Positions 18,696 through 28,984 of a DNA stretch of 64,000 nucleotides are shown here, piece by piece; the first letter of the stretch is position 1, and every line of letters begins with the position of its first letter. Origin of the DNA: Rhodopseudomonas palustris (lineage in GTDB: Bacteria; Pseudomonadota; Alphaproteobacteria; Rhizobiales; Xanthobacteraceae); assembly GCF_013415845.1 (NCBI RefSeq), contig NZ_CP058907.1, forward strand, positions 558,001 through 622,000, in the 5' to 3' direction. The position numbers and the translations under genes were made by a program. The notes beneath the pieces are model-generated. The model was given only the letters and a program-made list of their open reading frames with translations. It was not told where the DNA came from and did not search any database.

Positions 18696-20438
18696 GTGTC
18701 GTCCGCCGCTCCTGCGCCCCGCTCATCGACCGCGCAGACCGTGACCGCGCCTGATTCGTTGTTGCTGTCGCTGCTCGGCCAAGCCGCCTTCGTCTGGGAT
18801 CTCGCCTCCGATACGCTGAGCTGGACCGGCCGGGCTGCCGAACTTTTTCAGGACATTCCCGCCGAAACGCTGGCCACCGGCGCAAGCTTCGCGGCGCTGC
18901 TGGAGCCATCGCGCCACGTCCGGTCGGACGCGTTGCTGAACGGCGCCGCCGCGGCCGGACCGGGCTGCGTGCCGTATCGGATCGAATACGGCATCCGGGC
19001 CTCGACTGCGGCCCCGGTAAGCTGGATCGAGGAGACCGGGGTCTGGTTCGCCGGTCCCGACGGCCGCCCGGCGCGGGTCGAGGGCATCGTCCGCATCAAC
19101 AACGAGCGTCACGCCCGCGACGAGCAACTCCTCAAGCTGTCGCAGCACGATCCGCTGACCGGCGAACTCAACCGCACCCATCTGATAGGTGCGCTCGCCG
19201 AAGCGATCGAGGAAGCTACGCGCTTCCGCACCAGCCTGTCGTTCATGCTGGTCGGCCTCGATCATCTGGCGCGCGTCAACGACTCGTTCGGCTTCGATGT
19301 CGCCGACGAAGTGATCTTGACTATTGCCGGCCGTATCCGCAATCGGCTGCGCGCCGGCGATCAGCTCGGTCGGTTCTCCGGCAACAAATTCGGACTGGTG
19401 CTGAAGAACTGCACGGTCGACGACGCCCATATAGCGGCTGAACGGTTTCTCGCCGCGGTGCGTGACGAGATCGTGCCGACCAAATCGGGCCCGGTATCGC
19501 TCACCGCGTCGATCGGTGCGGTAAGCGCGCCGCGCCACGCCCGCACCGCCGATGAAGCCATCAACCGCGCCCAAGAGGCATTGGCCGCCGCCAAGCATCG
19601 GCGCAGCGGCTCATTCGCGATGTGGCGGCCGAATGTCGAGCGCGACACGCAGCGCCGCGTCAACATCCGCGTCACCGACGAGATCGTCACCGCGCTGAAC
19701 GAACGCCGCATCGTGCTGGCCTACGAGCCGGTGGTCGACGCATCGTCGCGGGCGCCGGCTTTCCACGAATGCCTGGTGCGTATGAAGACCGACGATGGTC
19801 AGGTTCTGTTTGCGCCGGACATCGTCCCGGTGGCGGAGCGGCTCGGGCTGATCCGGCTGGTCGATCATCGCGTGCTCGAACTGGTGGTGGCCGAACTCGC
19901 TGCGGCGCCCGGCGTGACGCTCAGCCTCAACATCTCGCCCGACACCACCATCGATGCCGATTGGTGGGCCGGCATCGAATCGCTGATGCTGGCTCATCCC
20001 GGCATCGCCGAGCGGCTGATCGTCGAGATCACCGAGACGGTGGCGATCCCTGACCTTGATGAGGTGCGCGGCTTCGTCAATCGGCTGAAGACTCTGGGTG
20101 CGAAGATCGCGATCGACGATTTCGGCGCCGGCTACACTTCATTCCGCAATCTGCGCGCGCTCGGCGTCGACATCGTCAAGATCGACGGCGCCTTCGTGCA
20201 GAACATCGCACGGTCGGCCGATGACCGCGCGTTCGTGCAGACGCTGATCGATCTGGCGCGCCGGCTCGGCATCAAGACCGTGGCCGAATGGGTGCAGGAC
20301 GACGAGTCCGCGCAGCTGTTGCGCGACTGGGGTTGCGACTACATCCAGGGGCGGCTTATCGGCCTGGCGTCACAGCAGCGGCCGTGGCCGCTAGCCGCCG
20401 AAGCGGCTGCGCGCCTCGCCGGCAAAGCCGTCAATTAG
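18696..20438 (+). CDS. PAS-GGDEF-EAL protein with degenerate catalytic motifs
   Basis: This 580-residue c-di-GMP-type protein has an N-terminal PAS domain (about 25-140), a GGDEF fold (about 145-300) and an EAL fold (about 320-565). The cyclase loop reads SGNKF (228-232), so synthesis is not expected. In the EAL domain the signature is ECL (E358) and VEITETV, AIDDFGAGYTSF and VKIDGAF are kept. The AEGVET-type loop is AEWVQDDE, so hydrolysis may be weak or absent. It could act as a c-di-GMP effector or a low-activity phosphodiesterase. GTG 18696 has GAGG at good spacing. It converges with phaR. Confidence 0.88.
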   Translation: MSSAAPAPRSSTAQTVTAPDSLLLSLLGQAAFVWDLASDTLSWTGRAAELFQDIPAETLATGASFAALLEPSRHVRSDALLNGAAAAGPGCVPYRIEYGIRASTAAPVSWIEETGVWFAGPDGRPARVEGIVRINNERHARDEQLLKLSQHDPLTGELNRTHLIGALAEAIEEATRFRTSLSFMLVGLDHLARVNDSFGFDVADEVILTIAGRIRNRLRAGDQLGRFSGNKFGLVLKNCTVDDAHIAAERFLAAVRDEIVPTKSGPVSLTASIGAVSAPRHARTADEAINRAQEALAAAKHRRSGSFAMWRPNVERDTQRRVNIRVTDEIVTALNERRIVLAYEPVVDASSRAPAFHECLVRMKTDDGQVLFAPDIVPVAERLGLIRLVDHRVLELVVAELAAAPGVTLSLNISPDTTIDADWWAGIESLMLAHPGIAERLIVEITETVAIPDLDEVRGFVNRLKTLGAKIAIDDFGAGYTSFRNLRALGVDIVKIDGAFVQNIARSADDRAFVQTLIDLARRLGIKTVAEWVQDDESAQLLRDWGCDYIQGRLIGLASQQRPWPLAAEAAARLAGKAVN

Positions 20439-20515
20439 CAAGGCCGAGAGAGCGGTCGAGCACCGCGAATGCTGGCCGGCCCGGCGTAAACTCTGTTGAG
20501 CGGTCGTCGAAGACA

Positions 20516-20542
20516 TCCGGTTCTGACATGATCAGAACCGGA
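20516..20542. terminator. Hairpin between convergent EAL gene and phaR
   Basis: A perfect 11 bp stem (TCCGGTTCTGA with TCAGAACCGGA, loop CATGA) lies between two converging genes. It has no U-tract on either strand, so it is a probable but unproved bidirectional terminator. Confidence 0.4.
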
Positions 20543-20568
20543 AGATGCCTCAGCAGCAAACCTCGCTG

Positions 20569-21159
20569 CTATTCGTCCTTCTTCGGCTGTTCGAGCGACA
20601 TCCGCTCCAGCCGCTCCTGCATCTCTTTCATCTGCCGGCGCAGATCTTCGATGCTGTCGGCGCCGCCGCTGGTTTCGGCCGGTACCTCGTCGGTCGATTC
20701 GTGGCTCGGCGGGCGCGGCACGAACATCGAGAAAGTCTGCTGAAACAGCTCCATGTTGCGGCGGACGGTCTCTTCCAGCGGCGCGAACGGCGTCAGGCTG
20801 AAGGTCGACGCCATCTGCTTGCGGAATTTCTCCTGCTCGCGCGTCAGCGAATCGATCGACTGCTCCAGATACTTCGGCACCACCATCTGCATGCTGTCGC
20901 CGTAGAAGCGGATGAGTTGCCGAAGGAAGGTGGTCGGCAGAAGGTTCTGCCCGGCCTTGTTCTCTTGCTCGAAGATGATCTGTGCGAGCACGCTGCGGGT
21001 GATGTCGTCGCCGGTCTTGGCGTCGTAAACGAGGAAGTCCTCGCCGTCCTTCACCATCGTGGCGAGGTCTTCGAGCGTCACGTAAGTACTGGTGCCGGTG
21101 TTGTAGAGTCGCCGGTTCGCGTATTTTTTGATCGTGGTCGGTTGGTCTGATTTCGCCAT
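20569..21159 (-). CDS. phaR: Polyhydroxyalkanoate synthesis repressor PhaR
   Basis: This 196-residue regulator binds both PHB granules and DNA and represses phasin and related genes. The N-terminal DNA-binding/accumulation-regulator domain reads IKKYANRRLYNTGTSTYVTLEDL, the family hallmark. The C-terminal half is a heptad-rich helix (IEDLRRQMKEMQERLERM). Start 21159 (MAKSDQPT) matches homologues; the longer frame is rejected. It diverges from phaA across a 281 bp region containing an imperfect TGCA...TGCA palindrome (about 21220-21246) that could be an operator. Confidence 0.96.
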   Translation of the reverse strand: MAKSDQPTTIKKYANRRLYNTGTSTYVTLEDLATMVKDGEDFLVYDAKTGDDITRSVLAQIIFEQENKAGQNLLPTTFLRQLIRFYGDSMQMVVPKYLEQSIDSLTREQEKFRKQMASTFSLTPFAPLEETVRRNMELFQQTFSMFVPRPPSHESTDEVPAETSGGADSIEDLRRQMKEMQERLERMSLEQPKKDE

Positions 21160-21233
21160 GTCACCCACACACACGGAGGATAAGGAACCCGCCGCCTCCC
21201 GACAGCAGGCTGAGACGCAATGCAATAAAGTAA

Positions 21234-22619
<1,386 letters not shown>

Positions 22620-22687
22620 TCGCCGTGTGTCGCGACGACGTCGCGATACACGGACTGATCAGTTGCAGTGCAAGAACGATTGTTCAA

Positions 22688-22714
22688 ACGCCCGGCAGAT
22701 TGCCGGGCGTTTTT
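22688..22714 (+). terminator. Intrinsic terminator after phaA
   Basis: A perfect 10 bp GC-rich stem (ACGCCCGGCA with TGCCGGGCGT, loop GAT) is followed directly by TTTT. It lies between phaA and phaB, so phaB either has its own promoter or relies on partial read-through. Confidence 0.9.
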
Positions 22715-22801
22715 GCTTGATGTTCACGAGCGAGCATCCTTTTATTCGAAAAGACACAATCGCGTTCTAGACAAAAAAGGAATTGCGGGAGGAGCTTTGC
22801 A

Positions 22802-23527
22802 ATGACGCGGGTGGCGTTGGTGACTGGGGGGACGCGCGGTATCGGTGCAGCAATCAGCAAGGCGTTAAAAGCGGCGGGCTACAAAGTCGCAGCGTCTTAT
22901 GCGGGCAACGATTCGGCAGCGGAGAAATTCAAAAGCGAGACGGGTATTCCGGTATATAAATGGGACGTGAGTTCGTTCGATGCCTGTGCCGAGGGCGTCA
23001 AGAAAGTCGAGGCCGAACTCGGTCCCGTCGATGTTCTGATCAACAATGCCGGCATCACGCGCGACGGCGCCTTCCACAAGATGACGCTCGAGCAATGGAA
23101 TGCGGTGATCAACACCAATCTCGGCTCGCTGTTCAACATGACTCGGCAGGTGATCGAAGGCATGCGCACGCGCAAGTTCGGGCGCATCGTCAACATCTCG
23201 TCGATCAACGGTCAGAAGGGGCAGTTCGGTCAGGTGAATTATTCGGCCGCGAAGGCGGGCGACATCGGCTTCACCAAAGCGCTGGCGCTGGAGAATGCGC
23301 GCGGCGGCATCACCGTCAATGTGATCTGCCCGGGCTACATCAACACCGAAATGGTGCAGGCCGTGCCGAAGGACGTGCTCGACAAGGCGATCCTGCCGCT
23401 GATTCCGTGCAACCGGCTCGGCGAAGCCGAGGAGATCGCGCGCGCCGTGGTGTTCCTCGCCGGCGACGATGCGGGCTACATCACCGGTTCGACGCTCACC
23501 ATCAACGGCGGCCAATACATGGTTTGA
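22802..23527 (+). CDS. phaB: Acetoacetyl-CoA reductase PhaB
   Basis: This NADPH-dependent short-chain dehydrogenase of 241 residues makes (R)-3-hydroxybutyryl-CoA for PHB. The nucleotide motif is TGGTRGIGAA (8-17), NNAG is at 81-84, and the catalytic set is S134, Y147 and K151 (NYSAAK). The substrate-loop segment INGQKGQFGQ is characteristic of PhaB. GGGAGGAG precedes the ATG. It lies 182 bp after phaA with a terminator between. Confidence 0.95.
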   Translation: MTRVALVTGGTRGIGAAISKALKAAGYKVAASYAGNDSAAEKFKSETGIPVYKWDVSSFDACAEGVKKVEAELGPVDVLINNAGITRDGAFHKMTLEQWNAVINTNLGSLFNMTRQVIEGMRTRKFGRIVNISSINGQKGQFGQVNYSAAKAGDIGFTKALALENARGGITVNVICPGYINTEMVQAVPKDVLDKAILPLIPCNRLGEAEEIARAVVFLAGDDAGYITGSTLTINGGQYMV

Positions 23528-23603
23528 GGCACAGCGAATCGTCTGCGATCCTTGCACAGCGTGTGCTGCGCGTTTATGCGAGGCGCGGCTGGCGGGCGCA
23601 CGC

Positions 23604-24470
23604 ATGACCTCGCGCGTCGCGACCCTGATCGGGCTGTCGGCCATCCTGATGTGGTCGCTGCTTGCGGTGATGACGGTCGCGACCGGCACCATCCCGCCGT
23701 TTCAGCTTGCCGCCATGTCGTTCGCGATCGGTGCGCTTGCTGCCGCGGTCGGCTGGATCGTGCGGCCGCAGGCGGTTCGCGCGCTGCGCCAGCCGCCGCT
23801 GGTGTGGGCGGTCGGCGTCGGCGGATTGTTCGGTTATCACGCGCTGTATTTCCTGGCGCTCCGGCTGGCCCCGCCGGCCGAGGCCGGTCTGTTGAATTAT
23901 CTGTGGCCGCTGCTGATCGTGCTGTTCTCCTCGCTGCTGCCGGGCGAGCGGTTGAAGCTGCATCATCTGGCTGGCGCACTGCTCGGTCTGGCCGGCACGG
24001 TACTGCTGTTCACCGGCAACGGGGCAGCGATCGAGCGGGCTTATCTGCCGGGGCTGGCCGCGGCGTTCGTCGCAGCTTTCGTGTGGGCGAGTTATTCGGT
24101 GCTGTCGCGGCGGCTGAGTGCAGTGCCGACCGATGCGGTCGCAGGCTTCTGCTTCGTCACCGCGCTGCTTGCCGCAGCCGTGCATGTGCTGATCGAGCCG
24201 ACCGTGTGGCCGGACGATGCGCTGCAATGGACCTTGATCGTCGCGCTCGGTATCGGCCCGGTAGGCGCGGCGTTCTATGCCTGGGACATCGGTATGAAGC
24301 GCGGAGACATCCGCGTGCTCGGCGCGGCCTCCTACGCGACGCCGCTGCTGTCGACTGCGTTTCTGATCGTTGCCGGTTATGCCCGGCCGTCGACCGCGCT
24401 GGCGGTTGCGGCGCTTCTGATTGCAGGCGGCGGCTTGCTCGCCGCCAAGGACATGCTCAAGCGCGGCTGA
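23604..24470 (+). CDS. EamA/DMT-superfamily transporter
   Basis: This 288-residue inner-membrane permease has two EamA repeats and ten predicted helices. Recognisable features are AILMWSLLAV in TM1, APPAEAGLLNYLWPLLIVLFSSLLPGE at the first domain, and GPVGAAFYAWDIGMKRGDI in the second. The latter resembles the YddG/aromatic amino-acid exporter group, so an aromatic amino acid or related substrate is possible. Start 23604 gives the normal family N-terminus; the upstream open frame overlaps phaB. Confidence 0.88.
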   Translation: MTSRVATLIGLSAILMWSLLAVMTVATGTIPPFQLAAMSFAIGALAAAVGWIVRPQAVRALRQPPLVWAVGVGGLFGYHALYFLALRLAPPAEAGLLNYLWPLLIVLFSSLLPGERLKLHHLAGALLGLAGTVLLFTGNGAAIERAYLPGLAAAFVAAFVWASYSVLSRRLSAVPTDAVAGFCFVTALLAAAVHVLIEPTVWPDDALQWTLIVALGIGPVGAAFYAWDIGMKRGDIRVLGAASYATPLLSTAFLIVAGYARPSTALAVAALLIAGGGLLAAKDMLKRG

Positions 24471-24489
24471 CGGTGCTTAAACAGCGGCC

Positions 24490-25011
24490 TTACTGCTCGA
24501 GAACCATGCGGCCGTCGGCATAGGCGAAGCGCTTCAGTTTCGACAGATACGACAGGCCGAGCAGGTTTTCCGACAGTGCTTCGTCGGGAAGTACCAGCGC
24601 ATCGACGTCGCGCACGATCAGGCCGCCTACATCCAGCATCGCGATGCGGGCGCGCGCGGCTTTCACCTGGCCGTTCGCGGTCGAGACTTTGGTTGTGTAG
24701 TCGCCGCGGGACGGCCGCAGACCGAATCGCGCCGCCGAGGTTTCGTTGAGGGCGACCACCGAAGCGCCAGTGTCGACCATGAACGACAGACGCTGGCCGT
24801 CGATCCGTCCGTCGGTGCGGAAGTGGCCACGCGGATCGCGGTCGATGCTGACGCTGCGACCGTAGTTTTCTGAAGTCGCCGCCGCCATGCCGATGGTGCC
24901 GTGAGGCGCGGCATGAGCCTGCGCCGGAGCCGGCGTAATCCGGTCGGCGATTTGAGCCATCGCGGTGCCGAGCACCACCAGGGCTGCGGCGAAAATCAGA
25001 ATGCTACGCAT
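24490..25011 (-). CDS. Retropepsin-like (clan AA) aspartic protease
   Basis: This is a 173-residue predicted periplasmic, membrane-anchored single-domain aspartic protease. An N-terminal signal or anchor helix (about 2-19) is followed by a linker and a retropepsin fold. D80 lies in FMVDTGASVVAL, and the second conserved block is LLGLSYLSKLKRF. One catalytic Asp per chain implies a dimer. The family is widespread in alphaproteobacteria (TIGR02281-like), usually with unknown substrate. It converges with the EamA gene. Confidence 0.88.
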   Translation of the reverse strand: MRSILIFAAALVVLGTAMAQIADRITPAPAQAHAAPHGTIGMAAATSENYGRSVSIDRDPRGHFRTDGRIDGQRLSFMVDTGASVVALNETSAARFGLRPSRGDYTTKVSTANGQVKAARARIAMLDVGGLIVRDVDALVLPDEALSENLLGLSYLSKLKRFAYADGRMVLEQ

Positions 25012-25141
25012 AACGCCTACTCACACAGTCCGTCGCCGCACCGATTGGATCACGCGCGGGTGCCAGGCGCGACCGCGGCGCCCGATGCATCCGGTTGTTT
25101 TTGGCGAAAACGGTGAGCGAAGGATTAATGCGAGCGTCGGC

Positions 25142-27619
25142 TCAGGTGCCTTTCGGCTTGGCGCGGCGGGTCGGCGGCGCCGAGGCGGGGTCTTCAGGCC
25201 AGGGGTGGCGTGGATAGCGGCCGCGCAGATCGGCCCGCACCCCGGCGTAGGAGCCCCGCCAGAATCCTGGAAGGTCGCGCGTGACCTGCACCGGGCGGTG
25301 CGCCGGTGACAACAGCTCCAGCACCAGCGGCACGGCGCCGCCGGCGACCGATGGATGGGTGGTCAGGCCGAACAATTCCTGCAGCCGCACCGCGATCGTC
25401 GGGCCCTGCTCGGCCTCGTAGTCGATCGGCAGCTTCGAGCCGGTGGGCGCCTCGAAATGCGTCGGTGCCTCCCGGTCGAGCCGGGCGCGCAGCTCCCACG
25501 GCAGCAGATTCATCAGGGCGTCCGACAGGTCGGAGGCCGAAAAATCCTTCAGGCCGGTCTTGTCGAACAGGGTGGGCACCAGCCAATTTTCGCGCGAGTC
25601 GGCGAGGGCGGCATCCGACAAATCAGGCCATGGGTCACCCTCGGCCTTGCGCAGAAACATCACCCTGCCGCGCCATTGCTGAAGCTGCTTCGACCACGGC
25701 AGCCGGTCGAGTCCGGCCACGACAAGGCCCTCGGCGAGCACGCGCGCGGTCTGTTCGGACGGTGTCAGCGCCAGCGGTGCTTCTGACAGCGTGATCGCAT
25801 GCAGCGCGCGGCGCCGCCGCGCCCGCAGCGCCATCGCGGAGCGGTCGAAGCTCACCTCGTCCGCGTCGGTGATCTGATCGCCGAAATGCAGCTCGATCTC
25901 GGACAGCGTGATTGGCGCCGCCAGCAGGATGCGGCCCTGCGCGGCGCTGCCGGTAAGTTCGCCGACCGCCAGATACGGTGCGCGCGCCAGCGCGGAAGTC
26001 TGCTCGACCGCGGCGCCGCGGCCGTTGGCGAGCGTGAAGCTACCATTGCCGCGATTCTTGGCGACGCGATCCGGGAACGCGAAGGCGAGCAGGACGCCGG
26101 AGCTGAGCTCGCCTGCGTCTTGCGGGGAGGGAGATGACGATGCGGCCTGCGCCGCCCAACGCTGCGCCATCTGCCGGGCGCTGCTGGCGCGCTGCGAGCG
26201 GTCGCGGCGGAATTGATCGCGGCGATGGTCGAGGTCGGCGCTATCGCCGCCCAGCCCGCGCTCGGTCAGAATCGCGGCGACTTCGGCGGCGTCCTTGGCG
26301 CAGTCGTGGCGGGCGGCATCGACGATCATCCGCGCCAACCGGGGCGGCAATGCCATCGCCCGCAGGCTGCGGCCCTCGTCGGTGATGCGGCCGTCCGGGT
26401 CGAGTGCGCCGAGCTCGCCGAGCAGCTCACGGGCTTCCTTCAGCGCCGGCTGGGGCGGCGGATCGAGAAACGCCAGCGACGACGGATCGGCAACGCCCCA
26501 TTGGGCGAGGTCGAGTAGCAGCGATGACAGATCGGCGGATAGGATTTCAGGTTGCGTATAGGCCGGCAGCGACGCGGTCTGCGGCTCGTCCCACAGTCGG
26601 TAGCACACGCCGGGCTCGATACGGCCGGCGCGGCCGCGGCGCTGATCGACCGCGGCGCGCGAGGCGCGGACGGTCTCGAGCCGGGTGAGGCCGAGGTCGG
26701 GCTCGTAACGGGGGACCCGTGACAAGCCGCAATCGACCACGATCCGCACGCCTTCGATCGTCAGCGAGGTCTCGGCGATCGAGGTCGCCAGCACCACTTT
26801 GCGCCGGCCCTTCGGCGCCGGCTGGATGGCGCGGTCCTGCACGGCGGCGTCGAGCGCGCCGAACAGCGGCACGATCTCGACCCCCGGGTCCTGCACACGC
26901 TCGCGCAGCATCGTCTCGGTACGCCGGATCTCGGCGGCGCCGGGCAGAAACGCCAGCACCGATCCGGTTTCCGCCCGCAGCGCCTGCGCGATCGACTCGG
27001 CCATCTGCCTCTCTAGCGGCGCGTCGCTGCGGCGGCCGAGATAGCGGGTCTCGACTGGAAACGCCCGGCCGAGGCTTTCGACCACCGGCGCATCGCCGAG
27101 CAGCCGGGCGACGCGGGCGCCGTCGATGGTGGCCGACATCACCAGGATTCGCAGATCTTCGCGCAGACCTTGCTGGGCGTCGCGGGCCAGCGCCAAGCCG
27201 AGATCGGCATCGAGCGAGCGCTCGTGAAATTCGTCGAACAGCACCGCGCCGACGCCGGTGAGTTCCGGGTCGTCGAGGATCTGCCGGGTGAAAATGCCCT
27301 CGGTGACGACCTCGATACGGGTGGCGCGTGACACCTTGGAGCCAAACCGGACGCGATAACCGACCGTCTCGCCAGCCTTCTCGCCCAGCGTCTTCGCCAT
27401 CCGCTCGGCGCTGGCGCGGGCGGCGATCCGCCGTGGCTCGAGCACGATGATCTTTTGGTTTCTCAGCCACGGTGCATCAAGCAGCGCGAGCGGCACGCGG
27501 GTGGTTTTGCCGGCGCCGGGGGGCGCTACCAACACTGCGGTGTTGCTGGCCTCGAGCGCGCCAGTGAGGTCGTCGAGTGCGTTGTCGATCGGCAGCGGGG
27601 TGTCGAAGGTGAGGGTCAA
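25142..27619 (-). CDS. hrpB: ATP-dependent RNA helicase HrpB
   Basis: This is a DEAH-type SF2 helicase of 825 residues. In order it shows Walker A APPGAGKTT (about 35-40), LEPRRIAARA, the motif II variant DEFHERS, SATID, TSIAETSLTIEGV and QRRGRAGR, then the HrpB-specific C-terminal domain. The exact RNA role of HrpB is unknown. Start choice is uncertain. A TTG at 27619 lies just before the normal HrpB beginning (LTFDTPLPIDNAL). The only in-frame upstream ATG (27718) would add 33 residues unlike the family. Neither start has a strong ribosome-binding site. Confidence 0.93.
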   Translation of the reverse strand: MTLTFDTPLPIDNALDDLTGALEASNTAVLVAPPGAGKTTRVPLALLDAPWLRNQKIIVLEPRRIAARASAERMAKTLGEKAGETVGYRVRFGSKVSRATRIEVVTEGIFTRQILDDPELTGVGAVLFDEFHERSLDADLGLALARDAQQGLREDLRILVMSATIDGARVARLLGDAPVVESLGRAFPVETRYLGRRSDAPLERQMAESIAQALRAETGSVLAFLPGAAEIRRTETMLRERVQDPGVEIVPLFGALDAAVQDRAIQPAPKGRRKVVLATSIAETSLTIEGVRIVVDCGLSRVPRYEPDLGLTRLETVRASRAAVDQRRGRAGRIEPGVCYRLWDEPQTASLPAYTQPEILSADLSSLLLDLAQWGVADPSSLAFLDPPPQPALKEARELLGELGALDPDGRITDEGRSLRAMALPPRLARMIVDAARHDCAKDAAEVAAILTERGLGGDSADLDHRRDQFRRDRSQRASSARQMAQRWAAQAASSSPSPQDAGELSSGVLLAFAFPDRVAKNRGNGSFTLANGRGAAVEQTSALARAPYLAVGELTGSAAQGRILLAAPITLSEIELHFGDQITDADEVSFDRSAMALRARRRRALHAITLSEAPLALTPSEQTARVLAEGLVVAGLDRLPWSKQLQQWRGRVMFLRKAEGDPWPDLSDAALADSRENWLVPTLFDKTGLKDFSASDLSDALMNLLPWELRARLDREAPTHFEAPTGSKLPIDYEAEQGPTIAVRLQELFGLTTHPSVAGGAVPLVLELLSPAHRPVQVTRDLPGFWRGSYAGVRADLRGRYPRHPWPEDPASAPPTRRAKPKGT

Positions 27620-27792
27620 AAGGCAGCTCGAATGGTGCAAGGGAAGGATGGTTAACAGAAACGACCTGCAGCGGCAAAACAGCCCACCCAGGCTCCCAAT
27701 TCCGGAAATGCCGTACATTCGAAGCTGAGGGCAACACTAACTCAACCGATCGCGCCGATGATGCATCCGAGCCGCATCAGACGGGAATAACC

Positions 27793-28845
27793 ATGACTGC
27801 GAACGGCACACTGGCTCCGCGCATGCACGGCGGCCGGGTCGACTGGGTCGACTACGCCAAGGGCATCTGCATCATCATGGTGGTGATGATGCACTCGGTG
27901 CTCGGCGTCGAGGCTGCCGCAGGCCAGACCAGTTTCATGCACTACGTGGTCGAGTTCGCCCGCCCGTTCCGGATGCCGGACTTCTTCCTGATCTCCGGCC
28001 TGTTCCTCAGTGTGGTGATCGATCGCGGCTGGCGGACCTATCTCGACCGCAAGGTCGTGCACTTCGCCTACTTCTACGTGCTGTGGGTGACGATCCAGTT
28101 CGCCTTCAAGGCGCCGAGCTTCGCCGCCGAAATGGGCTGGGCCGGGGTCGCCAAGCTTTATGCGCTGTCGTTCATCGATCCGTTCGGCACGCTATGGTTC
28201 ATCTATCTGTTGCCGATCTTCTTCGTCGTCACCAAGCTGACGCGGCGGCTGCCGCCGCTGCTGATCTGGGGCGTGGCAGCGCTGCTGGAATCGCTGCACG
28301 TCACCACCGGCTGGATGGTACCGGACGAATTCAGCGCGCGGTTCTTCTATTTCTACACCGGCTATCTGTTCGCCCGGCATGTCTTCGCTTTCTCCGATTC
28401 GGCCCGCGCCCGCCCGGCTCTGACGCTGCTCGGCCTCGCGGCATGGGCGGTCGTCAACGCCGTACTGGTGCATGTCGGGGCTGCCGACCTGCCGGTGATT
28501 TCGCTGTTGCTCGGGCTCGCGGGCGCCTGCGCCATCATCACGGTCGGCACGTTGCTGGCGGAGAAGCGCTGGCTCGACGGTCTGCGGTTCTGCGGCGAGC
28601 ATTCGATCGTGATCTATCTCGCTTTCTTCCTGCCGATGGCGATCAGCCGGTCGCTGCTGCTGAAGTACGCGCCATTTCTCGATCTCGGTGTGATCGCGAT
28701 CATCGTCAACATTGCCGGGGTGGTCGGCGCGCTGATCATCTGGAAACTGGCGATGAAGAGCGGCGCCACGTTCCTGTTCGAACGTCCCGACGCCTTCAGG
28801 ATCGCCCCGCGCAAAAAGACTCCGCGGCTGCAGGCCGCGGAGTAA
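27793..28845 (+). CDS. Acyltransferase-3 family membrane protein
   Basis: This 350-residue integral-membrane acyltransferase (OafA/NolL/OpgC type) has about ten helices. The family start is clear: RVDWVDYAKGICIIMVVMMHS with the catalytic histidine, then RPFRMPDFFLISGLF with the conserved arginine. Such enzymes transfer acetyl or succinyl groups to surface glycans; no glycan genes lie nearby, so the acceptor is unknown. It diverges from hrpB and is followed by a hairpin repeat. Confidence 0.9.
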   Translation: MTANGTLAPRMHGGRVDWVDYAKGICIIMVVMMHSVLGVEAAAGQTSFMHYVVEFARPFRMPDFFLISGLFLSVVIDRGWRTYLDRKVVHFAYFYVLWVTIQFAFKAPSFAAEMGWAGVAKLYALSFIDPFGTLWFIYLLPIFFVVTKLTRRLPPLLIWGVAALLESLHVTTGWMVPDEFSARFFYFYTGYLFARHVFAFSDSARARPALTLLGLAAWAVVNAVLVHVGAADLPVISLLLGLAGACAIITVGTLLAEKRWLDGLRFCGEHSIVIYLAFFLPMAISRSLLLKYAPFLDLGVIAIIVNIAGVVGALIIWKLAMKSGATFLFERPDAFRIAPRKKTPRLQAAE

Positions 28846-28914
28846 TCAAGACTTACGTCTTCATAGCTGGGCAACTCGGATCGGCGCTTTACGCCGTCCG
28901 AGCACAGCCCTGTC

Positions 28915-28953
28915 GCGAAGCAGTCCAGCCTCGTATGGGGCTGGATGCTTCGC
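28915..28953. repeat. Palindromic intergenic repeat, family B (short copy)
   Basis: A stem of GCGAAGCAGTCCAGCC with GGCTGGATGCTTCGC, with one bulged base, lies between convergent genes. The same GAAGCA-TCCAG core recurs at 52157-52235. It could double as a terminator. Confidence 0.55.
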
Positions 28954-28984
28954 GTCGCTTGTAACGACGGAGAGGGGGCGGTCT

